NCBI GenBank assembly: GCA_917880725.1
Contig: OU862885.1
Location: 15,062,119 to 15,126,118, forward strand
Length of the DNA: 64,000 nucleotides
Origin: Selenia dentaria
Lineage: Eukaryota; Arthropoda; Insecta; Lepidoptera; Geometridae
Reading direction: 5' to 3'
The translations under genes and the position numbers were made by a program. Below are positions 11,328 to 21,100 of the stretch, piece by piece; positions within the stretch are counted from its first letter, which is position 1; each line of letters opens with the position of its first letter. Under the pieces are notes generated by a model that did not search any database, had not been told where the DNA came from, and worked only from the letters and a program-made list of their open reading frames with translations.

Positions 11328-11914
11328 CTCAAGAAAAATATTAACAGTTTTGATAAAAGTAGTGACGCTCATTCTATCAACACGCGGAATAAGCACAAGC
11401 TATCCGTAAATGTATCGCGTCTCCACAGAATAAGTCATTCTTTTATGGCACGATGTATACGATCCTATAATAAACTTTCCAATGTTATCCGAGATTTGCC
11501 TATTAATAAGTTTAAAATTACTATTAAAACTAATCTCTGGCAAAAAGGTTATTACAAAATTTCGGATTACTTGGAGGATAAACCAGCTTGGGACTGATCA
11601 CTCCAGGATCTATCTACTCGTGTACCTATTACGATGTCACATAGCGTGTTTTGCCCTACTGATGCCAATAATATGGTCGCTTTTATAAGGCAACACACAC
11701 TGGAGCTAAAAATAAACAAACATTTGTTTTACTTATACATTATGAAATTGGCGATAAAAAATATATAAAAATACAAACCCGCTAAGTTTCTTGCCGGATC
11801 TTCTCAGTCGGGGTCGCGTTCCGATCAGATTGTAGACTTAAGAAAAAAATTATGTAAAATGAGAATTTGTAAGTGCTCCCGTAGGCCTATACAGAATAAA
11901 TGATTTGATTTGAC
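11328..11914 (+). pseudogene. Non-LTR retrotransposon 3' end with RT C-terminus
   Basis: In-frame plus-strand segment 11328-11597 (90 codons including the TGA) ends with the pattern R-x-Y-N-x-L...L-P-I-N-K-F-K-x-x-I-K-x-x-L-x-x-K-x-Y-Y-K-I-x-D-Y-L-E-D-K-P-A-W-D, the usual C-terminus of one insect non-LTR RT lineage. It is followed by a 3' UTR and a tail of TTGATT-type repeats ending near 11914. A stop lies just upstream at 11325-11327, so only the 5'-truncated tail is present. The clade (CR1/Jockey-like) is an inference. Confidence 0.75.
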
Positions 11915-12194
11915 TAAAATTAGGACATATTCTTCTTTGTTGATCGTAATCTCTATTCCTCATTAAAACTTTAGTGAAGGGAATGAAAACAAAATGATTA
12001 AAAAAATGTTTCGTAATTGGGAAACGCAAACCAAAACGGCAATCTGCGTCACAGAATTCGCGCTTTTTTCGATATTTAGACTCCTAGCCATGATTTGTAT
12101 TAATTTTATTGTATTTGTTGATTTTTATCAAGAAGCACTGATACAATTTCGACAAAATGTATATGGGACCACCTCTGAAGTATGACCTACCTAT
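11915..12194. other. Intergenic, nothing recognised
   Basis: Short stretch without supported features; the small ORF at 11994-12185 shows no family. Confidence 0.4.
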
Positions 12195-12588
12195 AGTGCG
12201 TTCGAATAGGCTTTTTGTGATAGTTTTTAACGTTAAAAACGCTCACAAGGGGCGTTCGAGTTGGGAATCTGTGGGTGAAAATGTCGTTCATGTTTCTTTT
12301 AGTTCAGCGTTCGGAAAGGATAAGAGGAATTTGGCCACCAATAATTGCAATTTTTTGCAAAAATTAATGCAATTTTTGACCCACGTCCGGAGCATGGTTG
12401 TTTGTGATCGTTTTTTGACAGCATAATCATGCGATTTTAGGTCTTATGCTCAGTTGAGCGTTCGAATAGGGTGTGGGCAAAAGTGGCAAAAGTGGCAAAA
12501 ATAATGTTTTGAGCTTTACGAACGCTTTAACAAAAGAGCCATCAATGACAACGCCACCAATGCTCTCATAAGCTAAACGAACGCACCT
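12195..12588. repeat. MITE-like element with repeated GCGTTCG motifs
   Basis: About 394 bp bounded by AGTGCGTTCGaaTAGgCTT on the left and its approximate inverted counterpart aagctaaaCGAACGCACct on the right. The motif GCGTTCG recurs internally near 12261, 12307 and 12459 on plus, with inverted copies near the right end. Subterminal repetition of the tip motif is typical of transposase-binding arrays in non-autonomous hAT-like elements. No target duplication is evident. No coding sequence. Confidence 0.55.
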
Positions 12589-14119
12589 CTAATAAGAATC
12601 ATCAAAAACATACTCGCCGAATTTACTACTCCCCCTTATAAAAAGTTTCTTCTTTAGAATTTGTCATGACATTTTCTACTAGATAGACAGATAGAGACAG
12701 GGGCGTTAATCTCTAATTTTGTGTATATGTGACTCGATTTTCAGAAATGTTAAGATTTTCACCTGAGCTGTTTAATGGAAACATACCTGGAAATTTTCAG
12801 TTTGTATGAAAGGACATTGGGAATTTTTTAATTTTTTTTTTTAAATTGTGCAAGCAATGTCGTATCGATGAGTAACGTCCATGGCCGTTTTGTTGTGACA
12901 TCGATTATTCTAGATAACTGTGAAGTCAATTTGCCATGAAAACCAATTTGTGTTTTAAAATCAAGCTTTGTGAAATAGGTAAATTACAAAATCAATTATT
13001 ATCAACTTATGTGATGTATTTTTTTATCAAAGTATTTATTTCGTTCTTACATAAATATTTAATACTAAATTGTAGAACCTGATGAAATTTAGTTATTATT
13101 TTAATTACTTGCATCTTGACACTAATTCCCTACTATTTTAATCATTCAAAAATGTTATCTCCTAAAGAACCTAAGTATTAACATTCTTTCAAAATATATA
13201 ATATATTTACCATACAAATGTTATTTAAAAATAAATAAATAATACGTACCCAGCAACACGCCTTTATATTAATTGAATAACCCATTTTTAAAACCAAGAA
13301 CAATAAAAAGTAGATAGGTAGGTACCCTCGGTAAATCGAACTATTAAAAAAAAGTATAATTGAGGGTAGGTGTAGGTAGGTAACATTATAATCAAAACGG
13401 ATACTACTAAATAATAAGGTCTTAAATGACAAATCTGATAAAAATGACGCTGCCATAGACTACACTAACCTAAACAACACTTAATTCATATGACTTACCA
13501 ATTCCAAAATCCCAGGAAACGTTCAAATTGATATTCCTATTAGTTCGGTAGAATCACAACATCCTGTCATAGTCGTAACATTGGTATACCATTCCAAACA
13601 ATAGGGCACAAACACTGTTCTCCGGAAAATGGTTAAAAACAAGTTAAACTTGAATTAAAACACCAATTAAACTTTACAAAAGACCTTGCACAAGCAGAGT
13701 TAGAGCTAAGTTTTTAGGTTTCAAGTTATTCGAAGCTATTTTTATTTTCGTTTGTCTATTTTTAGTGCGGATCGGTCGCTCTGATGGACGTAGAGACCAA
13801 GCACGCGTTCGCGCTGCGACAGAGAAGTTCGTACTGAAGCGTTTTGTGTTTGTTGGTTGGCGTTGCGCTGTTGAGTTGGTTTGGTAAGGTTATTGCATTT
13901 GTGTGAAGTTTTGAACTTGGCTTCTTTTGCGCGGGAGTCTATCTGATCTGTTGCATTTGTGTTGCGATTGCAATGCGTGCGGTTAGATTGTTTTTTTTTT
14001 CTTTTGCCTCAGTACGTAGAAGTATGGAGTTTATTTTGGACGATAGTTGGTACGTATATAATAAATATAAAAAAAAACTTCATGATATTCTGTTGCAATA
14101 AAAATATTTAACGTACTTA
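12589..14119. other. Intergenic; includes a GC-rich island near 13765-13885
   Basis: Mostly AT-rich with no supported gene. Between about 13765 and 13885 the sequence becomes CpG-rich and unique-looking (acgcgttcgcgctgcg), then reads ttggtttg|gtaaggtt, a fair splice donor at 13884. It could be a non-coding first exon of a plus-strand gene outside the window, but there is no partner exon or TATA box, so this is speculation. Confidence 0.3.
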
Positions 14120-14693
14120 CACACATCAAAAAAAGTTTGCTGTCACTTAGAAAAATAGAAATCTTTTTTTAATGACAGCTTCATGACAGCAGATATGTAT
14201 AGAGCAGTTGCTATTGATGAAATTCATGAAATTGTCAGACTATTCCGACAAAAACCACGGGCACCAATTTGTATTGGTCTTGTATTATGATAATGCGCCC
14301 GCCCAGCGAGCTCAAGGAGTCAATGCTGCTCTCCGAGAACACGATATCACAAAGCCTGGCCTGCCGGCTCGCCTGACTTAAACCCAATAGATCATGCATG
14401 GGATGCTCTTAAGCGAGCTGTTTGTAACCGTCAGCCACTTCCCCAGACAGTGCCAGAAATCAGGGAAGCCGCTATTCAAGAATGGGACAGATTACCCCAA
14501 GAAATGCTGGATAACTAGATTCTCAGCATGCACACGAGGATCACCTCGTGTGTTCGAGCCTGGGTGAGGAGTTATGTTAATTATATATTGAATATAAACC
14601 TTTTACTAATAAATTGTTTATTAAGTTAAATTTAATAAAATTACTTATATTATATCAGCTTATGCTAGCGATCTCAAACTTTTTTGATGTGTG
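14120..14693 (+). mobile_element. Deleted Tc1/mariner-like element, copy 1
   Basis: Termini are inverted (CACACATCAAAAAAAGTTTG at 14120, CAAACTTTTTTGATGTGTG ending at 14693) and flanked by TA on both sides (14118-14119, 14694-14695), the Tc1/mariner target. Inside, the plus strand carries the C-terminal part of a Tc1-like transposase: D-N-A-P-A-Q-R-A (around the second catalytic D), W-P-A-R-S-P-D-L-N-P-I-D-H-A-W-D, and a helix-rich end. The N-terminal DNA-binding half is missing, and frameshifts are present. It is therefore a non-autonomous derivative whose ends still look complete. Confidence 0.88.
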
Positions 14694-14978
14694 TATATTA
14701 GGTAGGTGTAGGTATCTAACCTACCTACGTATATAATTATCGGTGAAATTATAAAAATTCTTGGAAAGTTTTCATAGTTACCAACGAAGCAACTAGGATT
14801 TTCCATCTTTGCTAGGTATTCTTTGATCTTTCTTTAGAATTCGTAATGTGGATAAGACCAGATAGTCTAGGTAGGTAGGTAGGGACGACTAAGCGTTGCC
14901 AGATTTTTCTTTTGCCATGTCGGAATTTTGGAACTTTTTGAATAAAAAAAGCGGGATTATTTCGTCGAAAGAGGGGAT

Positions 14979-15262
14979 CCTCCCCCATGATTTTCCAAGA
15001 GGACCGGTTGGAAGCGGCCTGCATCCAACGTCGTCCTGCGACCTTCATCAGATCGTCTGTCCATCGTGTCGGTGGACGACCTACGCTGCGCTTGCTGGTC
15101 CGTGGTCTCCAGTCCAGAACCTTTCGGCCCCATCGGCCATCTGTTCTGCGTGCTATGTGCCCTGCACACTGCCACTTCAACTGGCTAATCTTCTGGACTA
15201 TGTCGGTGACTTTCGTTCTTCTAAGGATCTTCTCATTTCTGATTCGATCACGTAGAGAAATA
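14979..15262 (-). pseudogene. RTE-type retrotransposon C-terminal fragment, copy 1
   Basis: Minus-strand frame with S-L-R-D-R-I-R-N-E, K-W-Q-C-A-G-H-I-A-R-R-T-D-G-R-W, G-R-P-P-T-R-W-T-D-D-L and ending W-K-I-M-G-E, the conserved C-terminal tail of RTE-like ORF2 proteins of Lepidoptera. The final residues and the GAT tail are lost at 14979. A 225-residue open frame (14812-15489) merely reads through this fragment into flanking DNA and is not a gene. Confidence 0.85.
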
Positions 15263-17291
15263 AGCGAACAAAAATATTTATTCATAACGTTCAAGCCGTT
15301 TTTGAAAAAAGACAGCAATTTATTTTTGTATGAAGAAGAAGAAGATCGGTTGTGGTTATTTAATGTACTTAAAAAGGTACCAACACTTTCATAAAATGAG
15401 TTCCGTCCGCAATCAAAGCCAGGTGTTTCAGATTGGCTATCTGCAGTGAAACAAAACGAATTTAACGTTTCATTTCCACCTTTAGACAATACCTGCCTTC
15501 ACGCTTCGCTAGAGCCATCGAAAACCTCATCTTTTGGATCACGACTTTAACCTTTACTATAAGTGGCAATTCTAAAATTATATTCATAACACACCTACCT
15601 AGCAAAAAAGCATACTTGTTTAATCAGAAGTTTTTAATACATATTTATATTGTTATTACAGTTTTAAATTACGTTTACGCCATAATAGATAACAAAATAG
15701 CAATAGGTACCTTTAAATGTAATTAAATAAAATATGATATTATATATCAGATTTACCTTAACGTTAAGTACCGGGTAAACAGGGGTTACTTTGTTACAGT
15801 ATTTGAAGTTTTTTTGCAAATAACTTTGTGTATGTTGTTGTATTGCATAAAACAGGTTTTTACCCACTTGGCGATATATTTAATCGATTTAGTATGTAAA
15901 CATTAACCAAAACAGCATTATTCCCTATGTTACCTTTATACCTATCAAAGTGTGGCACAAAATGACCCCAGGTGTGGGGTTACTTTGTCACGCATCACTA
16001 AATAGCTTATAACTTCATACTGAACAAACCCAGGCACAAATAAACCCCGCTTAGCTGTTTGTGCAACATCTTAGAAGAGAATAAAAACAAATAAGTTGCC
16101 AGGTTGTACTAGAAGAAAAAAAATTGTATATTATTTTTTTCTAGTAAAAATTATATAATAATATATATAAAATGAAAATTTGTACTAAAGTTATATGATA
16201 TATATAACGATAGTTATATAGTTATATGAACTCGATCCTAAGACTTAGGATCGAGTTCGAGTTCCAGTGATAACCGTAGCAAGAGACTAAGAAAGAGGGT
16301 AGATCGTTATGTCTGCACCTAACTTTTAAACTTTTTGACCAACCACCCGCATTCTTCAGTCTTCCCGTGAACATGGTGCATGTAACTGCGCCGAAATATC
16401 GGGAGCTCATTCCACAACCTTACCACGGTAAATATCCCGTTAATAATCATATAACTTTAGAGAACAACCGTGATAGTTTAAAACAAAATTTGTACTGTTT
16501 ATAAAAAAATACATTTATTATTTACAAAAGAAAATCAGACAAATCTTGGCATTCTGGAACGTCATAATGAACTCTTTTAGTCAACAGTTTAGGTTCCACG
16601 TTTTTTAATCACCATGTTTGCTTGGTACCGTCACGTTTTGCGGGTCATTTTCAAAATTGTAAACCTTTGCCATAGTGGTAATTAAATAGGTGTTAATGTC
16701 TTTGGATGTTATTTATCCCAGGAAACATTGGCCTTCGTAATTGACAATGACATAATCGCCTCCTTGGTATGTATCTACCTCTTCTTCGCTCAAGCTTCTT
16801 TTTCCATTCATCAACTTTTTGAGTGTCTTCGATTCAGGCTTCAGTCTTCGATTCATATCACATTTTGGCACAAAACTCCCCCTATATGTAGACTATGTAG
16901 TGATTTTTTACAAATTACGAAAAAACTCATTCTTTATTTTAGCAATCACAAACAATTGAAGTATACCCTTGTGTCATAAAAAAATTACTCAAGAATAACA
17001 TACCCGTAGTCCTGAACAGCGCTTAGTTTTTTCCTGGCAGAACAAAACAAAGTTTGCAGACCTCACAGAATTCCGCAAAACTTGCTTGAGAGTAAAATAC
17101 AATAATATAATATAAAAAAATACCATAGACAACGAAACTCTACTATGTTCGAAAACGTTCCCAGGGTTTTTGTTTAAAAAAAATAGCGTTTGGACGCGTT
17201 CAAAGTAAAATATAAAAAAATAACTCAGATTATATGTTCTGAAAAGTGGGTGTGTCACAAAGTTTGAACGAAGGCACAAAGTAACACCTGC
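15263..17291. other. Repeat-rich intergenic DNA with GGGGTTACTTTGT motifs
   Basis: No gene supported. The motif ggggttactttgt occurs at 15779-15793 and again within an inverted arrangement at 15953-15996 (gtggcacaaaatgacccca ... tggggttactttgtcac); its reverse form acaaagtaacacc occurs at 17276-17288. These may be ends of one or more decayed TIR elements. A minus frame at 16222-16410 overlaps a palindrome and shows no known domain. Confidence 0.4.
16228..16258. repeat. 31-bp near-perfect palindrome
   Basis: gaactcgatcctaag and cttaggatcgagttc form complementary arms around one central base. Confidence 0.8.
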
Positions 17292-17488
17292 AGGGCTATT
17301 ATGTATCTCGGTTGCTAACAAATGTTAATTGAAATCTTGAAAAATGGCGGCTCTATGTCAGTTTGGACAACTCCAGTAAGCAAAAATGTTAGTAAGTTGA
17401 TGACTGGAGCTGACAAAAGTGACATAGAGCGGCCATTTTTCAAGATTTCAATCAACATTTGTTAGCAACTGAGATACATAATAGCCCT
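17292..17488. repeat. 197-bp foldback element (long hairpin)
   Basis: Left arm agggctattatgtatctcgg...ctctatgtca (17292-17360) is the near-perfect reverse complement of the right arm tgacatagag...cataatagccct (about 17420-17488). The remaining 60 bp can partly pair as well (actccagt/actggagt-like). No target duplication is obvious. It is a MITE-like snapback; a transcript would fold into an almost continuous stem of about 70 bp. Confidence 0.85.
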
Positions 17489-18336
17489 ACTGTTTACGGT
17501 TGTACGGTAGTTGAGTCTTCTTAATCGTCTGAACAAGACAAATTAAAAACGAAAATCAAAGTAAAAAAATAGTTATTCATTAGAAAAATGTGGTGTTTCT
17601 AATAATAATCTGAGGAGAGAGTGTTACAAATTTTAATTGATTCATGATTATTTCTGTGAAGATTTCACTTCTTTTAAAGTTTCCTTATTCTCTTGAAGAA
17701 CCTGCACAGGATAGCTTTAGCTAGATTAAACTGAATGAGTAATTCTGTTAGTACCTATTTATTAAATTTACGAAGTATTTTTTTTCTAGCATCCGACCAT
17801 TTTAAATTCATCTGGGAAATAAACGCGTTCAGGAAAGCTGTTTGATTTTGGTATACTTAATATCAAATACACTAGATTAAACATATTCCTGGTATTTTTT
17901 TTTTGGAAACTGAGGATAGAGCTGGTGTTATATCTGTTCGGTGGTGGCAGTGACTTTACAATAACTTCCCACGTGCCATGCACGGTCGAGTAATCTCCGA
18001 AAAGCGGGCCTGTCTCGCGCGGGACTATTATTTTAATTTAAAAATCAGGACGTTCCGCCAAAATCCAGAGCAGGCAACGCTGGTACCTACCTACCTACAT
18101 AATTATATTAGAATTATTATTAATTAATTATCTAGGTAGGTACAGGTACCTACTACATGGTATTCGATAGGTACGATACATATGATATATCCCTTTTTAT
18201 TTACACCTACGTAGTGGCTACTACCTATCTAATTTACCTATGTTATGATGTCTTTACCTAATTTACCATTGCATTGTTTTTTGTAGTATACTTAGTATAG
18301 TTAGAATTACTTGAGTAGCTTCACGTATAAAAGCGC
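17489..18336. other. Intergenic, GGTA/TACC-rich, no gene
   Basis: AT-rich with TACC/GGTA simple sequence near 18085-18155. No supported coding region. Confidence 0.45.
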
Positions 18337-18690
18337 TCGTAGCAGAGCTTGACTTGGCGATCTTGATCGATCAACAAGTTAAGCAACACTTGCTGCGGTC
18401 AGGTCTTGGATGGGTGACCGCTAGTGGCATTATTCAACTAAGCGCTTCCGTGCTTCGGAGGGCACGTTAAGCCGTAGATTCCGGTTGTTTGTTTTAGGAC
18501 AACAGTCGTTAGGCAATGTCGAAGGCCTTCGGGCGGCCTGAAAACTTCGACATGGGTTGGCCACTAACCTATCCACCAAACCGCACTGGGCCCGCGTGGT
18601 GGATTATGGCCCAACTCCTCTCTCTGAGAGGAAGGCTCAAGTTCCAGCAGTGGGAACAAAATGGGCTGATTATGATGATTATGACGTGTA
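18337..18690 (+). mobile_element. 5S-rRNA-derived SINE, copy A
   Basis: The head (about 18350-18430) matches the 3' two thirds of 5S rRNA in order: gatc..c...ttaagcaac, tgcggtcaggtcttggatgggtgaccgct. In 5S rRNA the equivalent is GATCACCGAAATTAAGCA...GCGGT-TAGTACTTAGATGGGGGACCGCT. This region holds the internal pol III promoter of 5S genes. The body follows (cgcttccgtgcttcggagggcacgttaagcc, gacaacagt...taggcaatgtcgaaggcc). It ends cagcagtgggaac...gggctgattatgatgatta. Copy B (45655-45945, minus) has the same architecture, and a 3' fragment lies at 19741-19790. Confidence 0.85.
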
Positions 18691-19305
18691 AAAGGGGAAA
18701 AAAATAATGATGGTTAAGTAACTGACGCATTTCAAAAGTATTGTTTAGGTATATATTGTATTTTCAAATAGTAGTTTCTTTAGTCCATAGGTTTTAGCAA
18801 AAGAACAGAAAGTAAGAGAATTAATTAATTAAATTAAACAACGCCATCTATCCTGGTTGTCTAGTAGGTACATTCTGGGTATGAAGGTAAGGATGACTTT
18901 TTATAAGTCTGGTAAACCTCTCTAACTACAAAGTGCACGTAAGCTTTAACAGATGGCATCAAAATCATTTATCAGCGCCATCTTGTAGGAGTCGTTGGCA
19001 CTTACAAGCTGTGCTGTGAATACAAGTTGTTTGTTATTATATAGTAGAACCACGAGAAGAGATGGCAGTTGAATCAATTTCAATCAAAGAAAATAGAACC
19101 AGAAACCTACTTGCAATAAAATATTGCATTTAAATCAACAACTAGCTCGTTTTACAAGTCAATACTAAACGATTTCCTACGCCACCAAAATCGGAAAATA
19201 TAATTTTAATATGTTATAATATAATTGTTAATTAAATATTTTTTCATAGTCAGCTGCGAAGATGTAGACATCATTTTCTTTGTCACAAGGAATTTATACA
19301 TTTGC
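18691..19305. other. Intergenic, nothing recognised
   Basis: AT-rich; no gene or repeat family identified. Confidence 0.45.
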
Positions 19306-19427
19306 GGCCTTACTTATAAACGCTGCTTAAATTTAAATAACGTCACTTAGTACGGCGCAGAACAATTTTCCTTTGCGCAGTACTGAATAACATCTTTTAA
19401 AGTTAAGCAGCGTTTATAAGTAAGGCC
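19306..19427. repeat. 122-bp foldback element
   Basis: Arms ggccttacttataaacgctg (19306 on) and cagcgtttataagtaaggcc (ending 19427) pair perfectly over 25 bp. Inside, ttagtacggcgca and tgcgcagtactgaa also pair. MITE-like, non-coding. Confidence 0.85.
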
Positions 19428-19740
19428 ATTCATGAACAGTAATCGACAAGGAATATTTTTTCTAGGTTCATATCGATCTATTAAAATGTTTTTTAAAAAT
19501 TAAGACCAATTATACTGTCCAGGTAAATTGCTGCTTTATCTTCTCGAGGTGTTATGTTGCCTGCTGAGCTTTGCTCAAGGTAGAGGCAGTCGGATACAGA
19601 AATGAGATAGTATTATAAGTAGATATTGAATCAACTACAATATTGGCCTATGCAGAGATAGATAACATTAGTGTTTTAGGGTTCATTTTTTTAGAGGGAT
19701 GTGCTAGATTATTGGATCTAATAATTATAACCATACATAA

Positions 19741-19790
19741 TCATTATATTCCCACTGCTGGGCTCGAGTCTTTCTCTTAGAGAATGTTCC
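19741..19790 (-). mobile_element. 5S SINE 3' fragment
   Basis: On minus the segment reads ctcgagcccagcagtgggaat then ataatgattatg, matching the last 50 bp of the 5S-derived SINE copies. The head is absent. Confidence 0.65.
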
Positions 19791-20084
19791 GTCTAATTTT
19801 TCAGTTATCGGGTTTAATAAAACGAATTATAGAAAAACGGGATCAAGTTTCCTTTGTAACGAGTATTGTGATTGGTTAAATATAAAGGATCTTTAACGGC
19901 ATTGGCTAATACATCTTAATGCCGATCTTGAATGAACGCTTTAATTGAATTGATTGCGTTCCGATACAGTGGCGAAATTTGACCTTAATATCTGCTCTAT
20001 AAAACGTAAAAAATGTAGACGGAATTACCTAGGCTAAAGACGAAATAGGTAAACCTTTGATTATTTCAAGTAAATAATGAAGTC

Positions 20085-20790
20085 ACTCAACACCTAGGAC
20101 CTCTACAACTGCATAGAACTATAGCTTCTCTAAGCGTTTTTTGCTTGTTTCATGGCGAATGTTCTGAAGAGCTTTTAAATCTTATTCCTTCCTCCTTATC
20201 TTATACCATTCCGATCTCGAACTACTCGTTCCGGCCTAGCTTTGCATCCATAAACTGTTCAAAACTTCTTACCACGAACCAAAAAGTTTGGCAGTCCCTA
20301 CCTCTGTCGTGTAAGTAAATTGTGGAATGCTCTGCCGGCGTACGTGTTTCCTTGCAGCTATAACCCTGGGCCTTTTAAGCGGGCGTGAAAAAGCATCTCT
20401 CAGGTCATCATCCGTTCTCAAGTTATAGCGTGAACAGAAGAAATAGGGGTTCATTTTTATATATTAGATATATATATAGATGAATGACAAGACGGGTAAG
20501 CCATTCGCATGATGGTAAGCGTCACACCAGTCCAACTGTACGATGCCACTGGGCCGTCGCACCAAGACAGGCATATTATACAGTCTTATTCGCCTAGCAA
20601 TTTTATTTGGTAAGTTACAAAAACACTGACAAAGTCATGCCTAACTACAATTTCGAGCCAGAATATCAATCTTCATAGGGGTGGCGATTAGTGCAGCTTA
20701 CGGCTGCACTAATGGTCATTGCTTCTTGATTTCATCTTCCCTTTCCATCAGGCGAGAGGGAGTCACTTTGATGAACCATTATAAAAAAAA
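20085..20790 (+). pseudogene. Non-LTR retrotransposon RT tail with nested insert
   Basis: The plus strand encodes, with frame breaks, a typical RT C-terminus: V-S-K-L-W-N-A-L-P-A-Y-V-F-P-C-S-Y-N-P-G-P-F-K-R near 20300-20390. A downstream segment reads gcagcttacggctgcactaatggtcat...aggcgagagggagtcac. The homologous copy at 63400-63805 is minus strand and contiguous, which shows that about 20420-20665 here is a later insertion. That insert starts (on minus) with a Helitron-like end related to 44036-44221 and includes a gggtaagccattcgcatgatggtaagcg segment known from many lepidopteran repeats. Confidence 0.7.
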
Positions 20791-20939
20791 ACAAAGAGGT
20801 AAACAATAATAACTTTAGTATGATGTTGAAACACGTTTATATTTGTATCAAATTCCTCGTATCCATTAACAAGCCAAGTCATACTTTGATAAATTTACAA
20901 TGAACAATAAATGAGTGACCTCCTAATAATAACATAATA

Positions 20940-20945
20940 TTTATT
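20940..20945 (-). terminator. Candidate poly(A) signal of the large minus-strand gene
   Basis: AATAAA on the minus strand, about 155 nt downstream of the TGA that ends the 21101-24445 gene. No closer AATAAA was found. Confidence 0.45.
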
Positions 20946-21100
20946 TGTATAAATAACTTAAAAAAATACCGACTGCCAACTCGCTCGAGCTATTCGCTAG
21001 TATTTTCAACTCTTTGATTCTGTAGTATGCCCCTGGAATGAAATAGGCAAACAAGTATCAGCTAAATGTACACTTTTTTAAATAAAATTACATGAATATA

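Noticed and set aside
14812..15489. 225-codon minus-strand open frame
   Set aside because: Only the central part is RTE-derived; both ends read through unrelated flanking DNA.
16989..17321. 110-codon minus frame
   Set aside because: It runs into one arm of the 197-bp hairpin and shows no domain or splice context.
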